In this document: positions 1 to 8,399 of the stretch, in pieces
How positions within the stretch are numbered: the stretch's first letter is position 1
Layout of the letters: every line of letters starts with the position of its first letter
Notes under the pieces: model-generated
What the model saw: the letters and a program-made list of their open reading frames with translations, nothing else
Told to the model about the DNA's origin: nothing
Databases searched by the model: none
Position numbers and translations under genes: made by a program
Source: Croceifilum oryzae
Lineage (GTDB): Bacteria; Bacillota; Bacilli; Thermoactinomycetales; Thermoactinomycetaceae
Length of the DNA: 64,000 nt
Reading direction: 5' to 3'
Assembly (NCBI RefSeq): GCF_030814315.1
Contig: NZ_JAUSUV010000004.1
Coordinates: forward strand, 186,001-250,000

Positions 1-434
1 AGCTCTTGTCCAGGAGCTCTATTTCCGAATTGATTGAATGATTTTCACCGCAGACTCCCTCTAAACGGAACATACGATACTGTATCCGGAAAATCCTAAA
101 GCGATCATGCTTCTTTTGAACCACTCGGTATCCCTGTTGCTTTCTTAATGTAGGGGAAGATCCAAACTATCATAGTGATCAAGACACCTTAGATAAGATT
201 CAAAAACCGAATCTAAAAAATATGGGAACGATTGCCACAAACTTAGTTCTTGATATCGCGAGTACATCGCCAGCAAGCTAAGAAAGAGAATATACCCAAA
301 CATCAAAAAGGTGTTTTATGAGGGATAGAACCAGTAACTGTGTCACCAACCGTAAATTTGCCAAAATAATGGAATTGGTGATCGATATAAACATGTTCGG
401 GTACAGCCCCGAGTCTCCTGTCAGCATTTCTCAT
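1..434 (-). pseudogene. Possible decayed gene, three overlapping short frames
   Basis: Three short open frames follow one another on the minus strand. The first is 434-303 (ATG start, 43 aa, ending HKTPF). The second is 303-145 (52 aa, hydrophobic start MFGYILFLSLLAMYSRY), whose ATG overlaps the first stop as TGATG. The third is open from about 166 to the window edge and contains RIFRIQYRMFRLEGV. The continuity suggests one gene broken by frameshifts, or three small coupled ORFs. I do not recognise the family. No strong ribosome binding site is visible. The left part continues outside the window, so the call is tentative. Confidence 0.25.
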
Positions 435-440
435 GAAAAA

Positions 441-494
441 GAAGCTGTTCCCTAAATAAATATGATTCCTACTTGGGGACAGCTTCTTGCTTTT
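441..494 (+). terminator. Hairpin terminator
   Basis: A 12-bp stem pairs 441-452 (GAAGCTGTTCCC) with 475-486 (GGGGACAGCTTC), with one G-T wobble, followed by a T-rich tail. No intact plus-strand gene lies upstream in the window, so it may belong to a lost gene. On the minus strand it lies downstream of the Pro/Trp-rich gene that ends at 566. Confidence 0.5.
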
Positions 495-565
495 ATTTAC
501 AGAATTTTTTAGACTGATAGCTACTCTATGGAAACTGTGACCTTTGTACTTGCTAGGTCGGCCTT

Positions 566-1198
566 TTATTGAGGATGTGTGTGATGATAATGTTCATAAG
601 CAGCTCCAGCTACAGCACCAATAATAATACCAATAGCAACCCCAGCTATAATTCCAGCATACCTTAGAGAAGGATTGGTATCAGTTATAGATTTCAATTG
701 AACATCCAACTCTTTTAAAATACTTTTACCTTCTTCAGAATTGACTACTTTTAGAAGTAGTTCGCTTATTGTAAAACTCATATTAATAGTTAGTTCTAAA
801 TCACTGTTTGCCCTTGGCATTGTCCGATCTTTTAATTCGTTACGAAGAAACTCTAAAAGTTTATCTCTTGTTTCCATTGGAATCGGTGGCCAGTCAGGTA
901 AAGAATTAGGAGGCCAAGGTGAAGGGGGCTGAGGACACCATGGCCAATTCGGTCCATCAGGCAAACACGGTGGCAACATCAAATTTGGTAATGACCAAGG
1001 TATCGTAGGCATCATCCAAGGTAATCCAGGGGAAGTCTGCTCATTTCGCTGAGCCATTCCATAATCAGGTGAACACCATGGTGGACCCGGCCACGGCCAA
1101 TGCATCATAGCCATTCGTGGTGGTGGACACGACAATCGTGGCATTGGTGGCCAAGTATTCCACGGTATTGTCCCAGGTGTTTGTTGATAATTACACAT
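566..1198 (-). CDS. Pro/Trp-rich protein with C-terminal glycine-rich membrane segment
   Basis: This 210-aa protein has an unusual composition. Residues 1-107 are dominated by Pro and Trp in WP, PW and WPP units, with about 11 Trp plus several Met and Cys. Residues about 108-175 look soluble and helical. A Gly/Ala/Ile-rich hydrophobic segment follows (about 181-203, GIIAGVAIGIIIGAVAGAAY), and the tail is His-rich (YEHYHHTHPQ). The ATG is preceded by AAAGGAGG at good spacing, so it is a real gene. No family is recognised. The glycine-zipper-like segment could be membrane-inserting or could drive self-assembly. A spore-coat or surface role is possible, because a second Pro-rich gene lies 1.2 kb away. 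That role is inference. Confidence 0.75.
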   Translation of the reverse strand: MCNYQQTPGTIPWNTWPPMPRLSCPPPRMAMMHWPWPGPPWCSPDYGMAQRNEQTSPGLPWMMPTIPWSLPNLMLPPCLPDGPNWPWCPQPPSPWPPNSLPDWPPIPMETRDKLLEFLRNELKDRTMPRANSDLELTINMSFTISELLLKVVNSEEGKSILKELDVQLKSITDTNPSLRYAGIIAGVAIGIIIGAVAGAAYEHYHHTHPQ

Positions 1199-1370
1199 TT
1201 TTATCCTCCTTTGTTCAAAACAAAATATATTATGTTCTTTATTTTTTTTATTATGTACTTGAGATGAGCAAATTCGCTTGAAATAATTGGTAAATAATAT
1301 AAATTAGCTGTTTTCAAGAGTGGCAAGAGAAATAAAAAGTAGCACAAGAAATTTCAGCAGGAAATGAAGA

Positions 1371-1418
1371 AACCTCAGCTGCCGCTTCCATCTCAGATAG
1401 GCTTTGAGGTTGTTTATT
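1371..1418 (+). terminator. Orphan terminator-like hairpin
   Basis: AACCTCAGC at 1371-1379 pairs imperfectly with GCTTTGAGGTT at 1401-1411, followed by GTTTATTTT. The 1199-1508 gap otherwise shows no gene. The hairpin faces the plus strand but no plus-strand gene precedes it, so it may end a small RNA or be a relic. Confidence 0.3.
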
Positions 1419-1508
1419 TTGCCAACTTCAAAGTAGATAATATACATTTAGAAAATCCATACTAAAAAGATAGAGACTCGTTTAAAAAGAGGGGTGGAGG
1501 TGCATGAA

Positions 1509-2405
1509 ATGATACGACCCATGGAGCCTGTGTTAATTCAAGAAGTAAAGCCCAGCCCTGACTATGTGTATCAAGTGAAGTGGGATGGGGTCCGATTAAT
1601 CACTGAAATTGAAAATAACCAAGTGCAAATGTATACAAAAAAAGGCCACGATCGAACCAATACCTATGTAGAAATTAAACAAGAAATTGTAAACAAGTTT
1701 GCTAAACAAACAAAAATTGTACTAGATGGAGAAATAATAGCATGGAAAGAAGGGAAACCGGACTTTTTTCAAGTAATGAAACGGGATCGGTTAAAAGAAG
1801 CCTGGCGAATACAAACAGCCATACATACCAATCCTGTGTATTATATTGTTTTTGATCTGTTATGTTGGCAAGGAAAATGGATAACCGATCAACCTCTATG
1901 GAAGAGACAAAAAATATTAGAAAGAGAATTTCATCACGGAGAATACATACAAGTTTGCCCCACGTATGATGAATCAGAAGAATTAATTCAGCTAACACGA
2001 GCAAATAACTGGGAGGGAATTGTTTGTAAAGAAAGAGAGGGACTTTACCACCTTGAAGAAAAACATCCGTCTTGGTTGAAATATAAAAACTGGAAATACA
2101 TTACGGGAACGGTCATTGGGGTAAGTATTAAATCCGATTTAGCATATTCTATATTAATCGTGATAAAAAAAGAGAATGAGTACCGTTATATCGGAAAAGT
2201 GTCATCCGGATTATCTGTAGAAGAAAAGCAGTTAATTACCAACTGGGCAAGGGAGATCGCTATTCCTAAATCGATTTTAGCGAAACCTCCGCAAATACAG
2301 GAAGAGGTCATATGGACCCCGCCTGTATTGCAAGTGGAGATTGAATTTCTAGAATGGACACCAGATGGCACCATGCGTTCAGCAAAATGTCTTGGCTTCA
2401 AATAG
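1509..2405 (+). CDS. ATP-dependent DNA ligase, LigD-type ligase domain alone
   Basis: A 298-aa ATP-dependent DNA ligase of the LigD ligase-domain type, which seals breaks during non-homologous end joining. The nucleotidyl-lysine motif is KWDGVR, with K24 the expected AMP acceptor. Further ligase motifs include LDGEIIAW, FDLL and EGIVCK. An OB-fold part follows and ends in the typical FLEWTPDGTMR. The open frame extends upstream to a GTG at 1494, but GGAGG at 1496-1500 lies 8 nt before the ATG at 1509, so I choose the ATG. In Bacillus the ligase and polymerase domains share one LigD polypeptide. Here the polymerase is a separate gene at 2740. No ku gene is seen in the window. Confidence 0.88.
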   Translation: MIRPMEPVLIQEVKPSPDYVYQVKWDGVRLITEIENNQVQMYTKKGHDRTNTYVEIKQEIVNKFAKQTKIVLDGEIIAWKEGKPDFFQVMKRDRLKEAWRIQTAIHTNPVYYIVFDLLCWQGKWITDQPLWKRQKILEREFHHGEYIQVCPTYDESEELIQLTRANNWEGIVCKEREGLYHLEEKHPSWLKYKNWKYITGTVIGVSIKSDLAYSILIVIKKENEYRYIGKVSSGLSVEEKQLITNWAREIAIPKSILAKPPQIQEEVIWTPPVLQVEIEFLEWTPDGTMRSAKCLGFK

Positions 2406-2437
2406 CAGAACCGATAAGTTCGCTATTTGAAGCCAAG
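2391..2437. terminator. 16-bp perfect inverted repeat overlapping the ligase stop
   Basis: 2391-2406 (CTTGGCTTCAAATAGC) is a perfect inverted match of 2422-2437, with a 15-nt loop. The left arm encodes the last ligase codons and includes the stop codon. There is no clear T-tract on the plus strand. The site lies between convergent genes, so it may serve both directions. Confidence 0.5.
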
Positions 2438-2444
2438 AAAAAGA

Positions 2445-2633
2445 TTAAAAGACAACTATAGGAGGCAAAAATGGGGCATAAGGGGGAACAAATGGTGGTA
2501 ACAAGGGTGGGATAGGTAATGGATAAGGTGCGAATGGAACCGGAGGATAGGGAAACGGACCTGGACGATAGGGACCTGGGCGAAATGGTTGATGAGGATG
2601 AGGATAAGGTGCATACGGAGGACGTGGTGGCAT
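2445..2633 (-). CDS. Small Pro/Tyr-rich protein
   Basis: A 62-aa protein made almost entirely of Pro with Tyr, Phe, Ala, Gly and a few His (runs such as PYPHPHQPFRPGPYRPGPF and later FAPYPLPIPPLLPPF). A strong AAGGAGGT lies just upstream of the ATG on the minus strand, which supports real translation. It has no recognisable enzymatic domain. Similar low-complexity Pro/Tyr-rich proteins occur in spore coats and cell envelopes, but that is only an analogy. It sits convergently between the ligase and polymerase genes. Confidence 0.65.
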   Translation of the reverse strand: MPPRPPYAPYPHPHQPFRPGPYRPGPFPYPPVPFAPYPLPIPPLLPPFVPPYAPFLPPIVVF

Positions 2634-2739
2634 ATGACTACCTCCTTGTCATTTAAGTTTGATGTCTTGTTTTACACTATGACAAGAGTCTAAATCTGGT
2701 ACGTAATCCGGTGATAAATGGGCATGCGTGGAGGCGTTT

Positions 2740-3642
2740 ATGGGTAAAAAGGTCAAACAAACGATTCAAATAGACGGATATGAAATTGATATCTCAAATC
2801 CAGATAAACTTTTGTTTCCACAAGCCGGAATTACGAAGTGGGATTATCTTCTTTATCTCACACAAATTGGACCGTACCTGCTACCCTATACACAAAATCG
2901 TTTGTTAACTACTATTCGATATCCGGATGGAGTGAATGGAGAGCATTTTTATCAAAAGAATTGCCCCAAAAAGAGGCCTGATTTTGTAGAGACGGTGAGG
3001 GTCGACGAGACAGAATACATTCTCCTAAATAATCTTCCTACTCTAGCATGGCTAGCCAATTTGGCGTGTCTGGAATTTCATGTATCCTTTCATTATGCTA
3101 CGAATATGAATGCACCAACAGAAGTAGTATTTGACCTAGACCCGAGTACATCTGAATTTGGTCCTGTACAAGAAACAGCATTACAACTTCATCAGATTTT
3201 ACAGTCACTAGGACTACATGCATTTCCGAAAACATCGGGAGCTACTGGACTCCAAGTTTATATTCCTATTGAAAATCGATATACGTTTGATCAGACTCGG
3301 AAAATAACCCAATTCATTGCACGATATTTAGCAGAGCGATATCCCAACTTAATTACGGTAGAGCGATTGGTAAAGGATCGCGGGAATAAAGTGTATGTTG
3401 ATTATCTACAACATTGGACAAAAAAGACATTGATCGCCCCTTATTCCCCAAGGGCCAGATCTTCCGCAACCGTATCAACTCCGTTAGAATGGGATGAGTT
3501 AGCCCATTTATCATCACCGACAGAATTTACACTTCCTATGATGATCGAACGAATTCAACAAAAAGGGGACTTATTTGCAACTATGGTTCAAGGACCTAGA
3601 GAAAGTTTGGATGATATACTAAGTTTTGTAGAAAGACAATAA
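2740..3642 (+). CDS. LigD-type NHEJ DNA polymerase/primase
   Basis: A 300-aa polymerase domain of the archaeo-eukaryotic primase fold as found in LigD. It fills or extends ends in double-strand-break repair. Visible motifs are DLDP (D132 and D134, metal binding), SGATGLQVYIPI (nucleotide-binding strand), and GNKVYVDYLQH (D221, third acidic residue), followed by the family-typical TLIAPYSPRA. The nucleotide-contacting His often found in the second motif is Gln here. I believe some Bacillus homologues are the same but cannot check. The start is taken as the ATG at 2740, 5 nt after GGAGG; an in-frame GTG at 2728 is the alternative. It is separate from its ligase partner at 1509. Confidence 0.88.
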   Translation: MGKKVKQTIQIDGYEIDISNPDKLLFPQAGITKWDYLLYLTQIGPYLLPYTQNRLLTTIRYPDGVNGEHFYQKNCPKKRPDFVETVRVDETEYILLNNLPTLAWLANLACLEFHVSFHYATNMNAPTEVVFDLDPSTSEFGPVQETALQLHQILQSLGLHAFPKTSGATGLQVYIPIENRYTFDQTRKITQFIARYLAERYPNLITVERLVKDRGNKVYVDYLQHWTKKTLIAPYSPRARSSATVSTPLEWDELAHLSSPTEFTLPMMIERIQQKGDLFATMVQGPRESLDDILSFVERQ

Positions 3643-3669
3643 TCCATATAAATTCACAGGGGGACCATG

Positions 3670-4971
3670 ATGAAAACATTATTTACAGAAGCCGTTGTTA
3701 TTTCCATGGAGGATGGCGCAAGACCTATCCAAAATGGCAACTTGGCAATTGAAGATGGAATTATTACATATGTAGGTTCTGCGTTATCATTAGAAGAACA
3801 TGACCAATACGATGAAATTGTATCGTGCAAAGGGAAGGCGATCCTACCTGGATTCGTGAATACACATGGTCACTTGGCCATGACATTATTACGTGGGTAT
3901 GCAGACGACCTTCCTCTGCAACAATGGCTCGAAAATGAAATATGGCCCATGGAAGGGAAAATGAATGCAGAACATGTATCCGCAGGAGCACATTTAGCGG
4001 CACTTGAGATGATTCAAGGCGGAACGACTACCTTTTTAGACATGTACGATAACATGGATGCCGTTGCGAATGTAGTGGAGCACAGTGGATTACGGGCACG
4101 TCTCACACGCGGATGTATAGGATTTGGTGATGATGCTCTTCGAAAAAGTAAACTAGAGGAAGCGGCTTCGTTTGCTAAACGCTGGAATGGTGCTGCGGAC
4201 GGTCGAATCACCACGATGTTGGCACCCCATTCTCCTTATACATGTGGTCCTGATTTCATTCGCCAGTTTGTAGAAAAAGCAACAGAGCTGGGCCTGCCGA
4301 TTCATACTCATATGTCCGAAACAAAGGCAGAAGTAGAACTAAATGTCCGCGAGTACGGAGCAAGACCTGTGGAACATTTAGATAAACTGGGCTTCTTTGA
4401 TATCCCATCCTTAGTTGCGCATGCTGTACATTTAACAGAAGAGGAAATAGCACTCCTTGCGAAAAAGAATGTTAAGATTGCTCACAATCCTGGAAGTAAC
4501 CTGAAACTAGGTAGCGGCATTGCGCCGATTTCTCAGATGATTGCTCACGGAATGCGACCGAGCTTAGCTACAGATGGGGCGGCCAGTAATAATAATCTGG
4601 ATTTGTTAGAAGAAATTCAACTAGCCGCACTGATTCATAAAGGACATCTTCAAGACCCACTAGCTGTTCCTGCAAAAACGGCATTAGCAATGGGAACGGT
4701 ATATGGCGCAGAGGCTCTATTTTTAGAAAAAGAAATCGGGACACTTGAGATTGGTAAACAAGCTGATTTTATTACTCTCGATTTAACGCAAGCACATATG
4801 CAACCTCAAACAGATGTCGTTTCACACATTGTCTATTCTGCAACCAGATCCGATGTACAGGACGTATATGTTCAAGGGAAACCACTCATGAAAAATCGTG
4901 AAATGCTTACAATTGACTCAGAAAAAGTGATTTTTGAAGCGAATCAAGCTTTTGAAAATTTACGGGGATAA
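3670..4971 (+). CDS. mtaD: 5'-methylthioadenosine/S-adenosylhomocysteine deaminase, copy 1
   Basis: An amidohydrolase of 433 aa that deaminates methylthioadenosine, S-adenosylhomocysteine or related adenosines. Metal ligands are visible as the HGH of NTHGHLAM, the His of HTHMSET, the His of VAHAVHLT and the Asp of LATDGAASNN. Tandem ATGs occur at 3667 and 3670. The AGGGGG site is 3 nt from the first and 6 nt from the second, and the paralogue begins MKTLF, so 3670 is preferred. A close paralogue lies at 19195-20496 on the other strand. The two are almost identical over their C-terminal halves but less so over the N-terminal halves. Confidence 0.9.
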   Translation: MKTLFTEAVVISMEDGARPIQNGNLAIEDGIITYVGSALSLEEHDQYDEIVSCKGKAILPGFVNTHGHLAMTLLRGYADDLPLQQWLENEIWPMEGKMNAEHVSAGAHLAALEMIQGGTTTFLDMYDNMDAVANVVEHSGLRARLTRGCIGFGDDALRKSKLEEAASFAKRWNGAADGRITTMLAPHSPYTCGPDFIRQFVEKATELGLPIHTHMSETKAEVELNVREYGARPVEHLDKLGFFDIPSLVAHAVHLTEEEIALLAKKNVKIAHNPGSNLKLGSGIAPISQMIAHGMRPSLATDGAASNNNLDLLEEIQLAALIHKGHLQDPLAVPAKTALAMGTVYGAEALFLEKEIGTLEIGKQADFITLDLTQAHMQPQTDVVSHIVYSATRSDVQDVYVQGKPLMKNREMLTIDSEKVIFEANQAFENLRG

Positions 4972-4975
4972 AGAA

Positions 4976-4994
4976 CCTGCCAGAAGATGGCAGG
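4976..4994 (+). terminator. Short hairpin after mtaD copy 1
   Basis: CCTGCCA (4976-4982) pairs with TGGCAGG (4988-4994) five bases after the mtaD stop, with no T-tract. It is a weak terminator or an RNA-stabilising stem. Confidence 0.3.
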
Positions 4995-5051
4995 AGAATT
5001 GCTTGGGTGGGTAGGTATAGGCAGGAGATGTATTGTTAAAATAATACCAAC

Positions 5052-5246
5052 TTATACTTTCATATCGATTTCTAGGTGAAAACGCAAAGGAAGTTCTTCC
5101 CTTTGGTCACACCAGTTTCGCTGAAGGGCTGAGGGGGATGCCCATGTTTCAGCATGTAAAAAGGTATTTACTTGTTGTAGTTCATCGGGTGACAGATGAA
5201 CTTGCAGTAAATCAGTAAGCCAGTCCGAGCTTTGTCTTACGTTCAC
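5052..5246 (-). CDS. Small hypothetical protein
   Basis: A 64-aa protein beginning MNVRQSSDWLTDLLQVHLS and ending LPLRFHLEIDMKV. The frame is open further upstream, but a GTG at 5246 preceded at 5 nt by GGGAGGTG is much the better start. It is acidic, soluble-looking and contains no recognised domain. It stands alone on the minus strand between mtaD and the protease operon. Confidence 0.55.
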   Translation of the reverse strand: MNVRQSSDWLTDLLQVHLSPDELQQVNTFLHAETWASPSALQRNWCDQREELPLRFHLEIDMKV

Positions 5247-5320
5247 TGCTTCACCTCCCTTGCGATGTACTAGTAGTATCACCAGATGGCTAGGCTCTAT
5301 GATTAACACATTTTATGTAA

Positions 5321-5352
5321 AAAGCCCAGATGATGGGCTTTTTCTTTTTCTT
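5321..5352. terminator. Bidirectional hairpin terminator
   Basis: AAAGCCCA (5321-5328) pairs with TGGGCTTT (5334-5341), followed by TTCTTTTTCTTT. A-rich sequence on the left gives a U-tract in the other direction too. It insulates the operon starting at 5435. Confidence 0.65.
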
Positions 5353-5434
5353 TACCAATCTTTCCATACTTAGGTTTGTATAATAATATGATATACTTTC
5401 GTATGTGATATTGATATACAAAGGAGGCGTAAAG

Positions 5435-5962
5435 ATGCCAAGGAAGCAATGGAAAACCATTTTGATCAGTTGTGTTGCTACGCTTTTTGTTTTATTTGGA
5501 GCTTGGAAACTTAGTACTTGGCTTACGCTTCAAAAACCGATTTATAGTGTACTTGAGTCGGGTGAGAATTTCGTAACAGTGACAGATATCGATGTACAAC
5601 CTAATGTGGTTTCCATCCAATTAAAAATAATAGATGCGGATATTTTCGTGCAAAAATATCCAGAAATAAATCGTACATTACAGAAGATAGTCGGCGATAA
5701 AAAATTAAAGGTAAGTTGGAAAAACCAACCAAACGCATTGACCAAAGAAGCTTGGGAAGTAAGTCGTTTTCATATACAAGAAGCCATCGCTTATAAGAAA
5801 TATGGAGAGATCCCAGCGGTAACAGAAAAAGAAGCACACGAAAAAGGCATAGATAGTTTGTCGCGAATTGACGAAGACTATTTGTATATATCGTTTATGG
5901 ATGGAAAACGTTTTACTGTTGAAATGGTTCCAATCCAGCCGGAGGGAAAGAAACTTGACTAA
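5435..5962 (+). CDS. Single-pass membrane-anchored protein of unknown function
   Basis: A 175-aa protein with a basic start (MPRKQWK) and one membrane segment (about residues 8-25, ILISCVATLFVLFGAWKL). A hydrophilic, Lys/Glu-rich domain of about 145 residues follows, predicted outside the membrane. The start is the ATG at 5435, 7 nt after AAAGGAGG, not the upstream in-frame codon at 5405. No family is recognised. The next gene, an FtsH-like protease, starts inside its last codons, so the two are translationally coupled. It may be a partner, substrate or regulator of that protease (inference). Confidence 0.7.
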   Translation: MPRKQWKTILISCVATLFVLFGAWKLSTWLTLQKPIYSVLESGENFVTVTDIDVQPNVVSIQLKIIDADIFVQKYPEINRTLQKIVGDKKLKVSWKNQPNALTKEAWEVSRFHIQEAIAYKKYGEIPAVTEKEAHEKGIDSLSRIDEDYLYISFMDGKRFTVEMVPIQPEGKKLD

Positions 5963-7469
5963 CACCAAAGCATGGCTATTTGGTTCTGGTTTTGCCGTCC
6001 TTTTTTTCTTAGCTTACTTGGGAGTAGAACTTCCTGTATTAGTGATTTTAGGCACCGTTCTTCTGGGAATTCTATTGGCACCATTGTTTAAAGAAAAGAA
6101 TTGGCTCCAATCCTGGATAGGGAGTCAAAGTCATTCACAGGATCAATCGTTAGATATCCCTAAAACTCGCTTTGAAGACATCGGTGGACAATCACATGCC
6201 AAAAAAGAGCTTCAAGAAGCGCTCGATTTTTTAATCGAACCTAAGCAAACCGAGCATTACGGGATTCGCCCTTTAAAGGGAATTTTGTTATCCGGTCCTC
6301 CCGGAACAGGTAAAACCCTTCTCGCTAAAGCGGCAGCACATTATACTCACTCTGTTTTCATCCATGCTTCTGGCTCTGAATTTGTGGAGCGATATGTGGG
6401 AGTCGGAGCAAAAAGGGTCAGAGAATTATTCGAACGAGCCAAAAAAGCAGCGAAAAAGGCGCGAGTTTCGAGTGCGATTCTTTTTATAGATGAAATAGAT
6501 GTGATTGGTGGAAAACGAGATGGGTCCCAACAACGAGAATACGATCAAACGTTAAATCAGTTATTGACGGAAATGGATGGGATTACAACGAATGTAGAGG
6601 TGCAGATCTTAGTCATGGCTGCTACCAACCGAAAGGATTTATTGGACGATGCATTACTGCGCCCTGGACGATTTGATCGTCTTATTACGGTTGATCTACC
6701 AGATCGATCAGCTCGTTTGAAAATATTGGAGCTTCACACTCACCCGAAACCACTAGCTAACGATGTTCAGCTCGAAAAAGTAGCTGAGGAGACGTTCGGT
6801 TTTTCTGGAGCTCAATTGGAGAGTTTGAGTAACGAAGCGGCAATCTATGCAATGCGAGAAAAAAGCAAAGAGGTTACACAAAAACACCTGATGTTAGCAA
6901 TCGACAAGGTGATGATGGGTGAGAGGATCGATCGTGAAACCAGTGAAGAAGAGAAGGAAAGAGTAGCGATTCATGAATTAGGCCACGCCATAATGGCAGA
7001 AGTAGTCAATCCTGGATCGGTTGCTCATGTAGCATTGTCCCCAAGAGGGCAAGCATTAGGATATGTCAGGCATCATCCTGGAGAAGATCGCCATCTGTAT
7101 ACCCAGGAGCATTTAGAGCACCAGATTTTAATTGGGTTAGCTGGCGCAGTAGCGGAGTCCATTGTATTAGGACACAAATCAACAGGAGCTCGAAATGATT
7201 ATGAACAATGTAATCGATATGCGAAAGCGATTGTTGAATCAGGCTTCACGGATCTAGGTATTGTCGACATGAACCTGCTTCCTAAGGAACAATTGCAAAC
7301 GAAGATTAGTCAAATTCTACAGGAACTAGAACAGAAATGTACGAGTCATTTACTACAATACCGCTCATTATTCCCACAGTTCTTGCGCATCCTTTTACAA
7401 GAAGAAACATTATCAGGAGATGAATTTCGAGGATTATTATCCCAGAAGGAAAAAAAGCTGGTACAATAA
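5955..7469 (+). CDS. Short FtsH-like membrane AAA+ metalloprotease (M41)
   Basis: A 504-aa ATP-dependent zinc protease. Two closely spaced membrane segments occupy about residues 6-45. The AAA+ domain has Walker A GPPGTGKT (from about G114), Walker B ILFIDEID, pore loop FVERYVGVGAKR, and second-region-of-homology ATNRKDLLDDALLRPGRFDR. The protease domain has HELGH (from H340) and a probable third zinc ligand D415 in ARNDYEQ. Classical FtsH is about 600-650 aa and carries an extracytoplasmic domain between its two membrane segments, which is missing here. The TTG start at 5955 is 8 nt after GGAGGG and overlaps the stop of the preceding gene. The long open frame from 5868 is not the real start. 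Confidence 0.85.
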   Translation: MTNTKAWLFGSGFAVLFFLAYLGVELPVLVILGTVLLGILLAPLFKEKNWLQSWIGSQSHSQDQSLDIPKTRFEDIGGQSHAKKELQEALDFLIEPKQTEHYGIRPLKGILLSGPPGTGKTLLAKAAAHYTHSVFIHASGSEFVERYVGVGAKRVRELFERAKKAAKKARVSSAILFIDEIDVIGGKRDGSQQREYDQTLNQLLTEMDGITTNVEVQILVMAATNRKDLLDDALLRPGRFDRLITVDLPDRSARLKILELHTHPKPLANDVQLEKVAEETFGFSGAQLESLSNEAAIYAMREKSKEVTQKHLMLAIDKVMMGERIDRETSEEEKERVAIHELGHAIMAEVVNPGSVAHVALSPRGQALGYVRHHPGEDRHLYTQEHLEHQILIGLAGAVAESIVLGHKSTGARNDYEQCNRYAKAIVESGFTDLGIVDMNLLPKEQLQTKISQILQELEQKCTSHLLQYRSLFPQFLRILLQEETLSGDEFRGLLSQKEKKLVQ

Positions 7470-7502
7470 AACACGGTTTTATAGGAAAGGGCGTGGAATG
7501 GC

Positions 7503-8399
7503 GTGGATCAAATTCAACAAGTAGTCGTAGTCGGTGGAGGAGTGATGGGTGCTGGAATCGCAGAATTATTAGCCTCCAAGAGGTTTGAGACTACTATTTT
7601 AGAAAAAGACCCACAAGCGGCAGAACAAGCGAAACGTTCTGTGGTTCATAGTCTTGATCGTAAGTTAGCTAAGTGGGGGATTACAGAGGCTGAGAAGAAA
7701 ATTATCTTATCTAATCTGCATTTTTCAACTGACCCAAGTGTTCTAAAAGACGCAGATTTTGTAATCGAGTCTGTGGACGAAGACATCCAAATCAAAAAGG
7801 AAATTTATCACCTTTGTGATCAAAAATGTAGACCTGAAGTGGTGTTCGCAAGCAATACATCCACATTGAGTTTGACAGAGATTGCTGCCATGACACAACA
7901 TCCCGATAAGGTAATCGGTTTACATTTTGTTTATCCCGTTCCTACGATACCCGTTGTAGAAGTGGTTCGAGGACTTAAAACTTCCGACCAAACAGTAAAT
8001 ATTGTTCGCAAATTACTTCCAGAATGGGGCTTGTCTGCAGTTGAAGTATTTGAATCACCTGGTTTTGTGACGACACGTATGATTGTCCTCATGATTAACG
8101 AAGCAACTAATATCTTAATGGAAGGGGTAGCGACAGTAGAAGAAATTGATCGTGCCATGAAGCTTGGCTATCAATTCCATGCAGGACCTTTTGAAATGGC
8201 GGATCGCTTTGGATTAGATTCTGTATTAGCCGCGTTAGAACAATTATTTCGCGAATTTGGGGAAGCTAAGTTTCGCCCAGCTCCTTTACTAAAGAAAATG
8301 GTACGAGCCAAACAACTTGGTGTTAAAACAGGAGAAGGTTTTTTCCGTTATGACCAAGAGGGGATTCGAATGAGTGAAGGGGAGGGCTCTGTATCATGA
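7503..8399 (+). CDS. hbd: 3-hydroxybutyryl-CoA dehydrogenase
   Basis: A 298-aa NAD(P)-dependent 3-hydroxyacyl-CoA dehydrogenase. The Rossmann motif GGGVMGAG lies at the N terminus. SNTSTLSLTEIA, GLHFVYPVP (catalytic His) and the C-terminal helical domain with MKLGYQFHAGPFEMAD are all family-typical. It reversibly oxidises 3-hydroxybutyryl-CoA to acetoacetyl-CoA. It starts at GTG, 33 nt after the FtsH-like gene, and its TGA stop overlaps the ackA ATG by 4 bp. It is therefore in one operon with ackA and links acyl-CoA to acetate metabolism (inference). Confidence 0.88.
   Translation: MDQIQQVVVVGGGVMGAGIAELLASKRFETTILEKDPQAAEQAKRSVVHSLDRKLAKWGITEAEKKIILSNLHFSTDPSVLKDADFVIESVDEDIQIKKEIYHLCDQKCRPEVVFASNTSTLSLTEIAAMTQHPDKVIGLHFVYPVPTIPVVEVVRGLKTSDQTVNIVRKLLPEWGLSAVEVFESPGFVTTRMIVLMINEATNILMEGVATVEEIDRAMKLGYQFHAGPFEMADRFGLDSVLAALEQLFREFGEAKFRPAPLLKKMVRAKQLGVKTGEGFFRYDQEGIRMSEGEGSVS

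Noticed and set aside
5868-5954. Upstream extension of the FtsH-like gene
   Set aside because: It overlaps the preceding gene in another frame and lacks a ribosome binding site; TTG 5955 has GGAGGG at 8 nt.
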